Shown piece by piece: positions 6,515 through 14,303 of a DNA stretch of 14,655 nt. Numbering within the stretch: the stretch's first letter is position 1; each line of letters starts with the position of its first letter. The DNA comes from CBDUVZ01 sp965370805. GTDB lineage: Bacteria; Hydrothermota; Tepidihabitantia; Tepidihabitantales; Tepidihabitantaceae. Location: positions 1-14,655 of the forward strand of contig CBDUVZ010000078.1 in assembly GCA_965370805.1 (NCBI GenBank), read 5' to 3'. The translations under genes and the position numbers were made by a program. The notes below the pieces were generated by a model. That model saw only the letters and a program-made list of their open reading frames with translations, was not told the origin of the DNA and made no database searches.

Positions 6515-9500
6515 ATGCTGCTACGGCGTTTGATTCCCGGCCTGCTGCTGGTCCCCGCGATTCTCGCTGCCGGTGTGGTTGCAGCCCGGTCCGATTCCCG
6601 GGGTGTTCTTCTCAGATATGAACCCGGACAACTGGAACTGAAGGATGACCCGGTAGCAGGGACCAGGGTCAGGCTCGGGGATGGAGAGCACCTGGCCGAG
6701 CCGGGGGAATGGGACCTGCCGACCAGGACGGTCAGGGTCGGCATCCCGCAGTCCGGCGGCGTCAGGCTCAAGGTCCGGACCGGTCCGGCCCGAACGTTCG
6801 AAGGGGTCGTGGTTGCCAGGGTTGCGGTCTGTGCGCGGGGGAGCGGTTCGCTTCGCACCGGCACGGCGATAGACCGGACGACAGCGGCGGTCGCGGAACT
6901 GGTTTCCATCGAGATGTTCCGGGACGTGCGGTTCGCCGAGTTGAGACTCAACCCGGTGCGGTACGACCCGGACCGCAGGCTGCTCCGGTGTTATGAGTGG
7001 ATCGAAGTGGAAGTCGAGTTCGAGCAGTCGCCGGTGCGGGTGAGTCAGCCGGACCCGCTTGACGGCAACCTGGAAAGGCTGCTGCTGAACGGCGGGCAGG
7101 CGCGGGCATGGAAGGTCCGCAGCAGTCAGGACCGGGCCGGGTTCTTCGACCGGTCTCCGTACTGGGTGAAGGTCTGCGTTTCCCGGTCGGGTATCCACCG
7201 GATAACGGGCGTCGAACTTGAGGCGGCCGGTGTTCCGCTTGCCGGGGTGGACCCGACGACGCTCGTGCTCTACACCATGGGCGAGCATCCGCCCAACGGT
7301 CCGTATCCCGATACAATGCCGGCGGTGGGAATCGTCGTCGAAGGGGAAGAGGACGGCAGGTTCGACCCTGATGACCGGATTCTGTTCTACGGGGTCGGGG
7401 CCGAGCACTGGCTCGGGCGGTGTTCGGCCTTTGTGACCAACCATTACACCGATACCAGCGTTTACTGGCTGACCTGGGGCAGCGGCCGCGGCCGCCGGGC
7501 CGCGGTCGGGCTCGGGCCGGACACGACCGGGACGGTGGTTCTCAATCAAGGTCGGGATAAGGTGCGCCGGGAAGAAGACAGCGAGTGCCCGGCCCGCTCC
7601 GGGCTGCTGTGGTTGTGGAAGTTGCTGGTCAAGGGAGCCCAGCAGGATGCGGTTCGCTTCGAGACCGAACTCGGGCTCGGGTGTGCGGTTCACCTGCACC
7701 GGGTTTCGGGTCGGCTGCTTTCCGAAACGGCGTCCAACGAGGTTGTCGTGTATTTCAACTACCGGCCGATTGATACCCTGCAGTTCAATGCCGCCACGCC
7801 CAATATGCCGTTCGACTTCGCAGTGGATACGGTCCTGCCGGCCGGTTCTCGGCGCAACCGGTTGAGCCTGGAGTTGCGCGGCGAAGGCGAGAAGAAGGTG
7901 TATGTCGATTATCTTGAAATCGAATACACCCGGCGTTTCTCCCTGGCTGATGGGCAGTTGTATTTCCTGCAGGACGACACCGGTACGTATCGGTTCTCGG
8001 TCCGGGACGTGGAGGATACGCCGGTGGTCTTCGATATCACGGACCCGAATGTGCCGGGGATGGTCGTCGGGTTCGAGCAGTGGGATGACAGTATCCGTTT
8101 CTGCCGCCGGGTTGTCCGTCCGGCGAGGTTCGCGATTGCCGGTTCTTCCCGGTTGATGAAGCCGGACCGGATGGAGCTCCGGCAGCCGGGCCGGCTGGCC
8201 GGCGAGGAGAACCAGGCGGACTACTGGGTGATTACCCCGGCCGAGTTCGTTGCCCCGGCGCGGAAGCTGGCCCGGTATCGGACCGGGAGGATTTCGGGAA
8301 TCGCGTATGCCCGGGCCGACGTCGCGGTCCTTGAGGACATCTACGACAACTACGCGTTCGGAATGCAGGAGCCGGGGGCGATAAAGCGGTTCCTGGCGGA
8401 CAAGCGGCCGGCGTACGGCCTGCTGGCCGGTGATGCCACGTACGACTACAAGAACAACCTCGGACGTGAGAAGCCCCCCGGGGTTCCGAGCTACGAGCAA
8501 GGCTACGGTCTGGCATCGGGTGCCTACGACCGGACCGCGCTGGCTTATGACGCCTGGTACGCCGATTTCGAGGGCGACGGCCGGAGCCCGGACATGATGC
8601 TCGGACGAGTGACTTCGAGAACCGCTGCCGAGTTCCGCGGTTTCGTGGACAAAGTGGCCGGGTACGAGAACGGTCCGGCCGGAAGCTGGTGCAAGCGCTA
8701 CCTGCTTCTGGCCGACGATGAGTACGAGGGATACCCGGGCAAGCCTGACCCGATCGGGCTGGGCCACGTCGAGCAGGCGGAAGCGATGGCGGTTCTGCCG
8801 GGGAACCTGATGGAGCCGGTCAAGGTCTACCTCACCGAGTATCCTTTTGCCGGGGTGAAGAACAAGCCGGCGGCCCGGGCCGAGTTGATGCGGCAGTTGC
8901 GGCTCGGCGGCCTGCTCCTGATATTCTTCGGCCACGGCGACGCGTTCGACCTGACCCACGAGAGTGTGTTGAATATCTCCCAGGTGGGCGAAGTGGAGAA
9001 TGACTACCGGTCGCCGTTCTGTTTCTTCGGCAGTTGCGGCGTCGGCCGGTTTGAAGACACCAGGTACGAGTGCATCTCCGAGGAACTGGTACGCAAAACC
9101 AGGGGCGGGGCGATTGCCACAATCGGGGCCACCAAAGCGACTACTTCCGGGTCCAACCTGGTCTTCGCCCGCAACCTGTTGATTCCGCTGTTCCGCGGTC
9201 CGGATTCGTGTCCGACTATCGGGTCGGCTTTCCTGGCGGCCTGGCCGACGGACCGGACCTATCACCTGTTCGGGGACCCGGCGACGAAGCTGCGGCTGCC
9301 CGTCGCTTCCACCCAGGAACTGGCGGTCCGACCGGATACGCTACGTCCCGGCGCGAGGTTCACGGCGCGTTCCATCGTTGAACTGCCCGAAGGCTGGCTC
9401 TCGTGGAACCTGTTCGGGCCAAGGCGAACCCGGAAGTACATTTCGGACCGGGGTACGGTGCTCTACGGACTTCCGGGCGTCGAACTGGCGCGGGGCAATG

Positions 9501-10351
9501 CGAGGCTGAAGGACGGCCGGGTTTTCTGCCAGGGGGTGTTCCCGCTCGGCGTTCCGCTGGATACCGTCTTCGTCGACAACGGCTACTACGCGCCGGTGGT
9601 GCGGTCGTGCCGGCTCAGCGGTTCGGCCTGGAACGACTCGGTTGATCTGAGCGTGGTGCGCGACACCATTACCTACGCGGCGGAGCCGGTCGTCACGACC
9701 GATGAGACCGGGCCCTGCATCCGGTTGCTGATGGACGGCCGGCCGATGTGGGAAGGGATGACGGTGCCGGCGAGCTTTGAACTGGAAGGGGTGGTCTCCG
9801 ACCCGTCGGGAATCATGATTGCCCCGGTGCCGGAAGCGAACCCGAGGTTCTTCGTCAATCAGCATGAGGACGAAGTGGACCTGACCGACCGGCTGGTGTT
9901 CGATGACAGCCTGGGCACAACTGCCCGGTTCAAGCTGAGCGTCAGGCTCGAAGGCGAAGTCGATACGCTCCGGGTGACCGTATTCGACAACCTGCTGAAC
10001 CGGACTGTTGCCGACCTGACGGTCAGGGTACTGGCTACCGATGCCGTGCTGGCGGTCGATTCGGTGCTGGTCTATCCCAACCCGGTGAAGGGCGAGGCGT
10101 ACTTCACTTTCAGCGTCAACCGGCCGGCCAGCGTGCGGGTCCGCGTTTTCTCGCTCTCGGGCAGGCTGGTCCGCGACCTCGGGGAGCGACCCGCGGTCTA
10201 CGGGTATAACCAGGTCCGATGGGACGGCCGGGACACGAACGGCAACCGGCCGGCGAACGGCGTGTATCTCCTGGCATTGACCGCCCGGACGACCGGGCCG
10301 GGAGAAGCCCGGTCGGTGCTGGTCCGGGACCGGTTTCTGATTGTCCGCTGA
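6515..10351 (+). CDS. porU: PorU-like type IX secretion sortase (C25 gingipain-family cysteine peptidase)
   Basis: A 1278-residue exported C25 peptidase. In Bacteroidota PorU cleaves the C-terminal signal of type IX cargo at the cell surface and attaches the cargo to lipopolysaccharide. ATG 6515 is chosen since it begins a signal peptide (MLLRRLIPGLLL...AAGVVAA); an upstream TTG at 6485 overlaps the promoter. Residues about 214-330 carry the PorU-type segment (SPYWVKVCVSRSGIHRITGVELEAAG, DGRFDPDDRILFYG, NHYTDTSVYWLTWG, in order). The peptidase spans about 570-930: IYDNYAFGMQEPGAIKRFL, GDATYDYKNN, then the catalytic pair H807 (FFGHGD) and C841 (FFGSCGVGRF). Residues about 1182-1278 form a FlgD-like Ig/type A-like C-terminal domain (VYPNPVKGEAYFTFSV, VRWDGRDTNGN, NGVYLL). 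The next gene is porV-like, matching the P. gingivalis order. Lower-confidence alternative: a secreted C25 protease that is cargo and not the sortase. Confidence 0.87.
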   Translation: MLLRRLIPGLLLVPAILAAGVVAARSDSRGVLLRYEPGQLELKDDPVAGTRVRLGDGEHLAEPGEWDLPTRTVRVGIPQSGGVRLKVRTGPARTFEGVVVARVAVCARGSGSLRTGTAIDRTTAAVAELVSIEMFRDVRFAELRLNPVRYDPDRRLLRCYEWIEVEVEFEQSPVRVSQPDPLDGNLERLLLNGGQARAWKVRSSQDRAGFFDRSPYWVKVCVSRSGIHRITGVELEAAGVPLAGVDPTTLVLYTMGEHPPNGPYPDTMPAVGIVVEGEEDGRFDPDDRILFYGVGAEHWLGRCSAFVTNHYTDTSVYWLTWGSGRGRRAAVGLGPDTTGTVVLNQGRDKVRREEDSECPARSGLLWLWKLLVKGAQQDAVRFETELGLGCAVHLHRVSGRLLSETASNEVVVYFNYRPIDTLQFNAATPNMPFDFAVDTVLPAGSRRNRLSLELRGEGEKKVYVDYLEIEYTRRFSLADGQLYFLQDDTGTYRFSVRDVEDTPVVFDITDPNVPGMVVGFEQWDDSIRFCRRVVRPARFAIAGSSRLMKPDRMELRQPGRLAGEENQADYWVITPAEFVAPARKLARYRTGRISGIAYARADVAVLEDIYDNYAFGMQEPGAIKRFLADKRPAYGLLAGDATYDYKNNLGREKPPGVPSYEQGYGLASGAYDRTALAYDAWYADFEGDGRSPDMMLGRVTSRTAAEFRGFVDKVAGYENGPAGSWCKRYLLLADDEYEGYPGKPDPIGLGHVEQAEAMAVLPGNLMEPVKVYLTEYPFAGVKNKPAARAELMRQLRLGGLLLIFFGHGDAFDLTHESVLNISQVGEVENDYRSPFCFFGSCGVGRFEDTRYECISEELVRKTRGGAIATIGATKATTSGSNLVFARNLLIPLFRGPDSCPTIGSAFLAAWPTDRTYHLFGDPATKLRLPVASTQELAVRPDTLRPGARFTARSIVELPEGWLSWNLFGPRRTRKYISDRGTVLYGLPGVELARGNARLKDGRVFCQGVFPLGVPLDTVFVDNGYYAPVVRSCRLSGSAWNDSVDLSVVRDTITYAAEPVVTTDETGPCIRLLMDGRPMWEGMTVPASFELEGVVSDPSGIMIAPVPEANPRFFVNQHEDEVDLTDRLVFDDSLGTTARFKLSVRLEGEVDTLRVTVFDNLLNRTVADLTVRVLATDAVLAVDSVLVYPNPVKGEAYFTFSVNRPASVRVRVFSLSGRLVRDLGERPAVYGYNQVRWDGRDTNGNRPANGVYLLALTARTTGPGEARSVLVRDRFLIVR

Positions 10352-10388
10352 CAGAGGCAAGCGCCTGTTGACCCGGGAACCGAAATCG

Positions 10389-10593
10389 AAACACCAAGTC
10401 ACCAAGGCATTGGCTAATCGCGAATGGCGAATTCCGATTGCCGATTGGAACGAAAACCACTGATAAACACAGATAAACGCAGGCAGAACAGAACGAAGTG
10501 CCGTCGGATGGCTCAGTCTGTGTCTATCCGTGTCCATCCGTGGTTGCTTTCTCTTCGTGCCTTTGTGGTGAGATTCCTGTGTCGGTTTTCGGG
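10389..10593. repeat. Intergenic mosaic of short-period repeats (copy 3)
   Basis: The 305-base gap 10352-10656 contains no gene. It holds ACACCAAGTCACCAAGGC (10390-10407), a GCGAATGGCGAATTCCGATTG-like block (about 10420-10448), CCACTGATAAACACAGATAA (10457-10476), then the oppositely oriented CTGTGTCTATCCGTGTCCAT (10518-10537), CTTCGTGCCTTTGTGGTG (10553-10570) and CGGTTTTCGGG (10583-10593). The two middle blocks are diverged inverted copies and could form an imperfect hairpin. The segment 10516-10593 matches 6389-6466 closely. No convincing terminator for the upstream gene is visible here; AGGC/GCCT near 10354-10365 is only a 4-5 bp stem. Confidence 0.8.
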
Positions 10594-10601
10594 AGTTGAG
10601 C

Positions 10602-10649
10602 TTGACCGGTTCATGTCACTGTCTATAATCCAAGCTAACCATAAGGAGG
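10602..10649 (+). promoter_or_regulatory. Near-consensus promoter and strong ribosome binding site for porV-like gene
   Basis: TTGACC (10602-10607), a 16-nt spacer and a perfect TATAAT (10624-10629) form the best promoter in the window. Transcription would begin near 10636, giving a leader of about 20 nt that contains AAGGAGG (10643-10649), 7 nt before the ATG at 10657. CGGTTTTCGGG ends 8 nt before the -35 box. The combination predicts high expression, as expected for an abundant outer-membrane barrel. Confidence 0.75.
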
Positions 10650-10656
10650 CCTCGGT

Positions 10657-11781
10657 ATGAGGAAAAAAGCCTTCTGGCTCCTGTTGGCGGTTCTCGTTGG
10701 AATCGCCTACCCGAGCCAAAATCCGGGCGCAGTCTTTCTGATGATCTGGCCCGCAGCACGACCGACCGCGCTGGGCGGCGCCTTCACCGCCCTTGCCGAC
10801 GACGCGAGTACTGTCTACTATAACCAGGGAGGAATGGGGTTCCTTGAAGGCACCCAGGCAACTCTGATGCACGCCAACTGGCTGCCGGGGTTGTATCCCG
10901 GAATGTACTACGAGTACGCCGGGGTCACCCATCAGCTCGGGGACCGCGGGACCGCGGGGGTGAACGTCATCTACCTGACGACCGGCGAGACCGACGTGAT
11001 CAATGAGCGCGGCGAGTTCCTCGGCCGGTACACGACTTTCGACGTGGCGGTGGCCGGGGGATACGGCACCAAGGTGCTGCCCAACCTCGGCGTCGGGTTC
11101 AGCGCGAAGTTCATCTACTCGTTCCTGGTGCCGGACTGGGTCTGGGAGGTGATGCCGGAGCTCGGGATTTCGGCCGGCGGCACCGGCATTTCCTGGGCGG
11201 TCGACGCCGGAGCGCTCTACAAGCCGTGGGAGTTCCTGAACGCCGGGGTGGCGGTTTCCAATATCGGCCCCAATATCTCCTACACTTCGTCGGGCGAATC
11301 CGATCCGCTGCCGCGGATGCTGCGGGTCGGGCTGGCCTACTACCCGGTGTACACCGAGCACTTCCGGGTCGGCCTGGTGCCGGAGATAAACAAGGTGCTG
11401 GTCGGGATGTTCTACAATCCCAAAGGGACCAAGACCTTCGGCACCATGTTCCAGGAGGAACTGCGCGACGCTTGGAAGTCCTTCGGGCTCGAGGGAACGT
11501 TCCGGGCAGACCCGCTGGCGCTTTCCGCCCGGGTCGGGTACTTCGAGGACCTGACCGGGGCCCGCGGCGGAATCGTCGTGGAGCGCGAAGGCAGCAGTCC
11601 GGAGCACGTCGGCGTGTGGGACGTCCTGACCCGTAAAGGGCTGGGCAGTTTCAAGTCCATGGGGCTGTGCTTCGGCGGCGGCATCGAGTATGCCAAGTTC
11701 AAGTTCGACATCAGCATCGACCAGATGATCTACGACTTCCCCACTTCCAACTACAAGTTCTCCTTCTCCTATCAATTCTGA
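10657..11781 (+). CDS. porV: PorV-like outer-membrane protein of the PorV/PorQ family
   Basis: A 374-residue barrel protein of the FadL-like PorV/PorQ group. In type IX secretion, PorV receives cargo from the translocon and delivers it to the PorU sortase. The signal peptide is MRKKAFWLLLAVLVGIAYP. The diagnostic N-terminal segment reads ARPTALGGAFTALADDASTV then YYNQGG (residues about 34-59), close to the family pattern ending in NPAG; here Q-G-G replaces P-A-G. Further PorV-type text: GTGISWAVDAGALYKP, then GVAVSNIGPNISYTSSGESD followed by PLPRMLRVGLAYYP. The chain ends in alternating aromatic residues with terminal Phe (FSFSYQF), as for BAM-assembled barrels. The start is fixed by the strong AAGGAGG. 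It sits directly downstream of the porU-like gene, but with its own promoter. PorQ or another family member cannot be excluded by eye. Confidence 0.85.
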   Translation: MRKKAFWLLLAVLVGIAYPSQNPGAVFLMIWPAARPTALGGAFTALADDASTVYYNQGGMGFLEGTQATLMHANWLPGLYPGMYYEYAGVTHQLGDRGTAGVNVIYLTTGETDVINERGEFLGRYTTFDVAVAGGYGTKVLPNLGVGFSAKFIYSFLVPDWVWEVMPELGISAGGTGISWAVDAGALYKPWEFLNAGVAVSNIGPNISYTSSGESDPLPRMLRVGLAYYPVYTEHFRVGLVPEINKVLVGMFYNPKGTKTFGTMFQEELRDAWKSFGLEGTFRADPLALSARVGYFEDLTGARGGIVVEREGSSPEHVGVWDVLTRKGLGSFKSMGLCFGGGIEYAKFKFDISIDQMIYDFPTSNYKFSFSYQF

Positions 11782-11823
11782 ATGGACTGCGAGTCGTTGT
11801 CCCGGGACGCATGACACACACTG

Positions 11824-13140
11824 ATGCCTAATCTGGTTGTTGTCGGCGCTCAGTGGGGCGACGAAGGCAAGGGCAAGGTGGTTGACCACCTCGCCCAGTC
11901 GGCAAATATGGTAGTACGCTACCAGGGAGGGCCTAACGCGGGACACACTGTTTGCTTCCGAGGCAGAGAGGTTGTACTGCACCAGCTTCCGGTCGGGGTC
12001 CTGACTCCTCGAGTGAAATGCGTTATCGGTTGCGGCTGCGTGGTTGACCCCTACGTGCTCCAGGAGGAGTTCCGGTCGCTGAGCAGATTGAAGATTTCCG
12101 CACGCGGGCGGCTTGTGATTGACGCCCGCGCGCACATGATTATGCCCTATCACCGGACGCTTGACCGGCTGCGGGAAGAGCAGGCGGCCGGGAAGCGGAT
12201 CGGGACGACCGGCCGGGGTATCGGACCGGTCTACCGGGACAAAGTGTCCCGGGTCGGCATCAGGGCCGCCGATCTGCTGTCCGAGGAGAGCTTCGCGAAC
12301 AAGCTCGGCCGGAACGTCGCCGCGGCTAATTCGGTCCTGATGGAGCGGTACAAAGCCGACCCGATTTCGTACCGGCAACTGGTCAAGGAGTACTGGCGGA
12401 ACACCAGGGGTATGGTTTCGATGGTGCGGGACGGCAGCCTGCTGATTGAGAAGAGCCTGGCCGGTGGGAAGCGGGTGCTCTTCGAAGGGGCGCAGGGAGT
12501 CCACCTCGATATCGACCTCGGCACCTATCCGTACGTCACGTCTTCCTCAACCGGGGCGTGGGGGGTGAGTTCCGGAACGGGAATCAGCCCGGTCTGGCTC
12601 CAGGAAGTCGTCGGGGTTGCCAAGGCGTACGTGACCAGGGTGGGGATGGGGCCGTTCCCGACCGAGATGAAGGACGCCGATTCCGAACTGCTCCGCAAGC
12701 TCGGTGCCGAGTACGGAGCGACAACCGGCCGGCCGCGGCGCTGCGGCTGGTTCGACGCCGGGCTGCTGCGGGCGTCGGTGCGTTACAACAAGTTCGCCGC
12801 GCTCGTTATTACCAAGCTGGACGTGTTTGATTCCCTGGACGAAATGAGAATCTGCACCGGCTACCGGTTGGACGGCCGGGTGGTGAAGGAGTTCGACGCG
12901 GCGCATGCCGATTCGCTCGAACCCCAGTTCATTACGATGCCGGGCTGGCGCGAGCCGACCGGCGATTGCCGCAAGTACCGGGAACTGCCGCCGGCCGCGC
13001 GGAAGTACCTGAAGAAGATTGAAGACCTGGTCGGGTGCCCGATTGCACTGGTATCGGTCGGGCCTGACCGCCGGCAGATGGTTGAGATGAGAACCGGAGC
13101 GCTGAAGTGGCTGAAACATGGGCATCGGATGGCCATGTGA
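11824..13140 (+). CDS. purA: Adenylosuccinate synthetase
   Basis: GTP-dependent enzyme that joins IMP and aspartate to make adenylosuccinate, the first committed step to AMP; cytoplasmic. The N-terminus MPNLVVVGAQWGDEGKGK places the catalytic D13 and the P-loop-like GDEGKGK exactly as in E. coli, and H41 in GPNAGHT matches the second catalytic residue. Also visible: GTTGRGIGP, FEGAQGVHLDIDLGTYPYVT, VTRVGMGPFPTEM, TGRPRRCGWFD, the guanine-binding TKLD and C-terminal SVGPDR. The 438 residues are normal length; a short basic tail (LKWLKHGHRMAM) follows the usual end. It lies 42 nt after the porV-like gene with no clear promoter or Shine-Dalgarno sequence; a 10-bp palindrome GTCCCGGGAC sits at 11799-11808. 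Probably co-transcribed from the porV promoter. Confidence 0.96.
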   Translation: MPNLVVVGAQWGDEGKGKVVDHLAQSANMVVRYQGGPNAGHTVCFRGREVVLHQLPVGVLTPRVKCVIGCGCVVDPYVLQEEFRSLSRLKISARGRLVIDARAHMIMPYHRTLDRLREEQAAGKRIGTTGRGIGPVYRDKVSRVGIRAADLLSEESFANKLGRNVAAANSVLMERYKADPISYRQLVKEYWRNTRGMVSMVRDGSLLIEKSLAGGKRVLFEGAQGVHLDIDLGTYPYVTSSSTGAWGVSSGTGISPVWLQEVVGVAKAYVTRVGMGPFPTEMKDADSELLRKLGAEYGATTGRPRRCGWFDAGLLRASVRYNKFAALVITKLDVFDSLDEMRICTGYRLDGRVVKEFDAAHADSLEPQFITMPGWREPTGDCRKYRELPPAARKYLKKIEDLVGCPIALVSVGPDRRQMVEMRTGALKWLKHGHRMAM

Positions 13141-13141
13141 A

Positions 13142-13168
13142 TTCCGAATCCGAATCCCGAACCCGACC
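13142..13168 (+). repeat. Short degenerate CCGAATC repeat between purA and hypB
   Basis: The 62-base gap after purA begins with three or four consecutive CCGAAT/CCGAAC units with 6-7 nt period. It resembles the GCCGAATGCCGAAT block of the larger mosaics (6274-6287) and argues, weakly, that this gap is non-coding and not an N-terminal extension of hypB. Confidence 0.45.
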
Positions 13169-13202
13169 TGCCGGACTCCGCGCCGGGCGCTCCATCTCGA
13201 TA

Positions 13203-13850
13203 ATGCGCAAAGTGCTGGCCAGCAACGACGCGCTGGCCGCAGCCCAACTGGAAGAACTGAACCGGCACAATGTGCTCGGCGTGAATATCATGTCCGGCCC
13301 GGGCGCGGGCAAGACCAGTCTCATCGAGCGGACGGTCGAAGCGCTCGGGGACAAACACCGGCTCTACGTCATCGAAGGCGACATCCAGGGAAGCCTGGAC
13401 GCGGAACGGGTCGCGGCCAAAGGGGCGAAAGTCACCCAGATCAACACCCAGGGCGCGTGCCACCTGGACGGCTTGATGATGGCTTCGGTCTTTCCGGGTA
13501 TTGATTTCCCGGACGTTGACCTGCTGCTCATCGAGAACGTCGGCAACCTGGTCTGCCCGGCCGAGTTCACCCTGCCCGCGCACTTCAACGTGACCGTGAT
13601 TTCAACGCCGGAAGGAAGCGACAAACCGGCCAAGTACCCGTTGATGTTCAGCAAGTCCGACCTGGTGATTGTCAACAAGATCGACCTGCTGCTCTACGTT
13701 GATTTCGACGTTGCGGCGCTGACCGCCGGAATCCACAAGCTGAAGCCGGAACTGCCGGTCTTCAGCCTTTCGACAAAAACCGGCGAAGGGGTAGAGCAGT
13801 GGACCAACTGGCTTGAGGAAAAGCTCGCGCGAGTCGGCGCGGGAGGTTGA
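13203..13850 (+). CDS. hypB: Hydrogenase/urease nickel incorporation GTPase HypB
   Basis: GTPase that delivers nickel to [NiFe]-hydrogenase (and in some bacteria urease) precursors, normally with HypA. With ATG 13203 the protein has 215 residues. Visible motifs: P-loop GPGAGKTS (32-39), metal-binding C86-H87 in QGACHLDG, ENVGNLVCPAEF with C118, STPEGSDKPAKYP, and NKID (158-161) for guanine. The N-terminal CxxCGC site and His-rich stretch of some HypB proteins are absent, as in many short family members. The start is uncertain: family similarity seems to begin a few residues before Met1 (ISIMRKVL), and GTG 13107 has a GGAG 7 nt upstream, which would add 32 residues and overlap purA by 34 nt. 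No hypA or other hydrogenase gene is in view. Follows purA in the same direction. Confidence 0.93.
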   Translation: MRKVLASNDALAAAQLEELNRHNVLGVNIMSGPGAGKTSLIERTVEALGDKHRLYVIEGDIQGSLDAERVAAKGAKVTQINTQGACHLDGLMMASVFPGIDFPDVDLLLIENVGNLVCPAEFTLPAHFNVTVISTPEGSDKPAKYPLMFSKSDLVIVNKIDLLLYVDFDVAALTAGIHKLKPELPVFSLSTKTGEGVEQWTNWLEEKLARVGAGG

Positions 13851-13851
13851 G

Positions 13852-14208
13852 ATGAGAAGATACGGAGTCCTGCTGATTGCCGCGGTTCTGTTCGTGACAG
13901 TCGGATGCGAGCCGTTCGAGCGGCTCACAATCGACACCAGTTCCCTGCCGGACGGATACGTCGGCCAACCGTACGCCGCCTGGGTCAGGACGTCGGGCGG
14001 GCACGGCAACGTGTTCATCACGGTGAAAGACGGCCAGTTGCCGCCCGGTATCGGGTTCGGGCAGGATGAGAACGACGGCAAGCTCGACGGCACGCCGGCG
14101 CTGGCCGGGCCCTACCTGTTCACGGTCGAGGCCCGGGACTCATCAAGCAGTTCGGAACCGGACCCGGCAACGGTTGTCACCAAAGGCTTCGCAATAACCA
14201 TCCACTAG
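13852..14208 (+). CDS. Small lipoprotein with one He_PIG/cadherin-like Ig domain
   Basis: A 118-residue protein with a lipoprotein signal (RRYGVLLIAAVLFVTVG then C19). The rest is a single putative-Ig (He_PIG) type domain: LPDGYVGQPYAAWVRTSGG, then VKDGQLPPGIGF, KLDGTPALAGPYLFTVEARD, ending in KGFAITIH; the LPxG-xxG-xPY and GTPxxAGxYxFTVxAxD patterns are characteristic. A Ser-rich turn (SSSSSEPDP) interrupts the last strands. ATG 13852 lies 1 nt after the hypB stop, with GGGAGG at 13841-13846, so it is translationally coupled. Such domains mediate surface adhesion or act as modules in exported proteins; with one domain and a lipid anchor the partner is unknown. Confidence 0.85.
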   Translation: MRRYGVLLIAAVLFVTVGCEPFERLTIDTSSLPDGYVGQPYAAWVRTSGGHGNVFITVKDGQLPPGIGFGQDENDGKLDGTPALAGPYLFTVEARDSSSSSEPDPATVVTKGFAITIH

Positions 14209-14303
14209 CCCCACCGGACCGCAACCACTCGCAACCCAACAGTTCCAGTCGTCCTTGACCCCCTAAGCCGGCCCGGCCCGACGCCGCCGAGGCACGGAGC
14301 GGA

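Noticed and set aside
6521..9265. Very long open frame on the minus strand opposite the porU-like gene
   Set aside because: It is Pro/Arg/Gly-rich with no recognisable motif and lies wholly antisense to a gene with clear catalytic residues; high GC removes stop codons in shadow frames.
10354..10365. Intrinsic terminator after the porU-like gene
   Set aside because: The AGGC/GCCT stem is only 4-5 bp and is not followed by a T-run.
11799..11808. Operator at the GTCCCGGGAC palindrome before purA
   Set aside because: A single 10-bp GC-rich palindrome is expected by chance in DNA of this composition, and no promoter is recognisable beside it.
10513..12504. Long minus-strand open frame opposite the porV-like gene and purA
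   Set aside because: Antisense to two well-supported genes, begins inside the repeat mosaic and shows no family resemblance.
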